Source of the DNA: Palsa-504 sp050010815
GTDB lineage: Bacteria; Actinomycetota; Actinomycetes; Streptosporangiales; Streptosporangiaceae
Assembly: GCA_050010815.1 (NCBI GenBank)
Contig: JBEKKH010000534.1
Span: 1-5,770 of the forward strand
DNA length: 5,770 bases
Reading direction: 5' to 3'
Shown here piece by piece: positions 5,666-5,770 of the stretch. The notes beneath the pieces were generated by a model. That model searched no databases. It worked only from the letters and a program-made list of their open reading frames with translations, and was not told where the DNA came from. The translations under genes and the position numbers were made by a program. Position 1 is the first letter of the stretch. Each line of letters starts with the position of its first letter.

Positions 5666-5770
5666 GCCAGCGCGCGGGCAATCGTCGGCTGGGGGGTGGC
5701 CGGCGAGGCGGCGCCGGCGCCGGGACCGCGCAGGATAAACAGGGCGTAGGCCAGCACCGCGCCGCCGACC
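5662..5770 (-). CDS. C-terminal end of a probable membrane protein, partial
   Basis: Reading leftward from the window edge, 35 codons are open before TAG (5664-5662): VGGAVLAYALFILRGPG, then an Ala/Pro-rich tail ending in PTIARALA. The first part resembles the end of a last transmembrane helix followed by a short Arg-containing loop and a disordered tail, as in many integral membrane proteins. Third positions are mostly G or C. Its stop shares the palindrome CTAG with the stop of the convergent plus-strand fragment. Too little is visible to name a family, and it could be a chance frame. Confidence 0.45.
   Translation of the reverse strand, partial: VGGAVLAYALFILRGPGAGAASPATPQPTIARALA

Overview
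The window looks like a chromosomal segment from a high-GC actinobacterium. Base composition is strongly GC-rich, coding frames end mostly in G or C at the third codon position, one gene starts with GTG behind a GGAG ribosome site, and there is a relic of an ECF-sigma/RskA anti-sigma pair of the kind common in Actinobacteria. No tRNA, rRNA, CRISPR array, insertion sequence or phage gene was seen. The genus cannot be told from sequence alone.

Layout. (1) 1-2607, plus strand: a large membrane-anchored beta-propeller protein whose 5' end lies outside the window. The first ATG (229) is probably not the start. The same frame is open to base 1 and contains eight 18-bp tandem units that translate as the hexapeptide DTWTDQ. 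One transmembrane helix follows, then about 670 exported residues with Asp-box-like motifs every ~50 residues. (2) 2608-3069: a 462-bp non-coding gap with a C-rich tract, a very strong 35-position inverted repeat (2760-2835) and a 10-bp-period tandem repeat (2891-2950). (3) 3070-4062, plus: an intact aldo/keto reductase with a complete catalytic tetrad. (4) 4070-4471, minus: a small cupin protein, convergent with the reductase and only 7 bp from it. (5) 4551-5473, plus: a decayed sigma factor/RskA anti-sigma operon. The sigma factor is reduced to its C-terminal end. The anti-sigma gene still has its ribosome site, GTG start, zinc motif, membrane helix and extracellular domain, but spread over several frames. 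(6) 5455-5665, plus: an unrecognised coding fragment without a start. (7) 5662-5770, minus: the 3' end of a probable membrane-protein gene entering from the right; its stop codon shares a CTAG with the stop of the fragment.

Working together: the reductase and cupin are neighbours but convergently transcribed, so a common pathway is only a possibility. The sigma/anti-sigma relic is probably non-functional, meaning this strain has likely lost one extracytoplasmic signalling circuit here. The most notable points are the in-frame hexapeptide array of the propeller protein, the intergenic palindrome, and the stepwise decay of the sigma/anti-sigma pair. I found no convincing evidence of a new multi-gene system.
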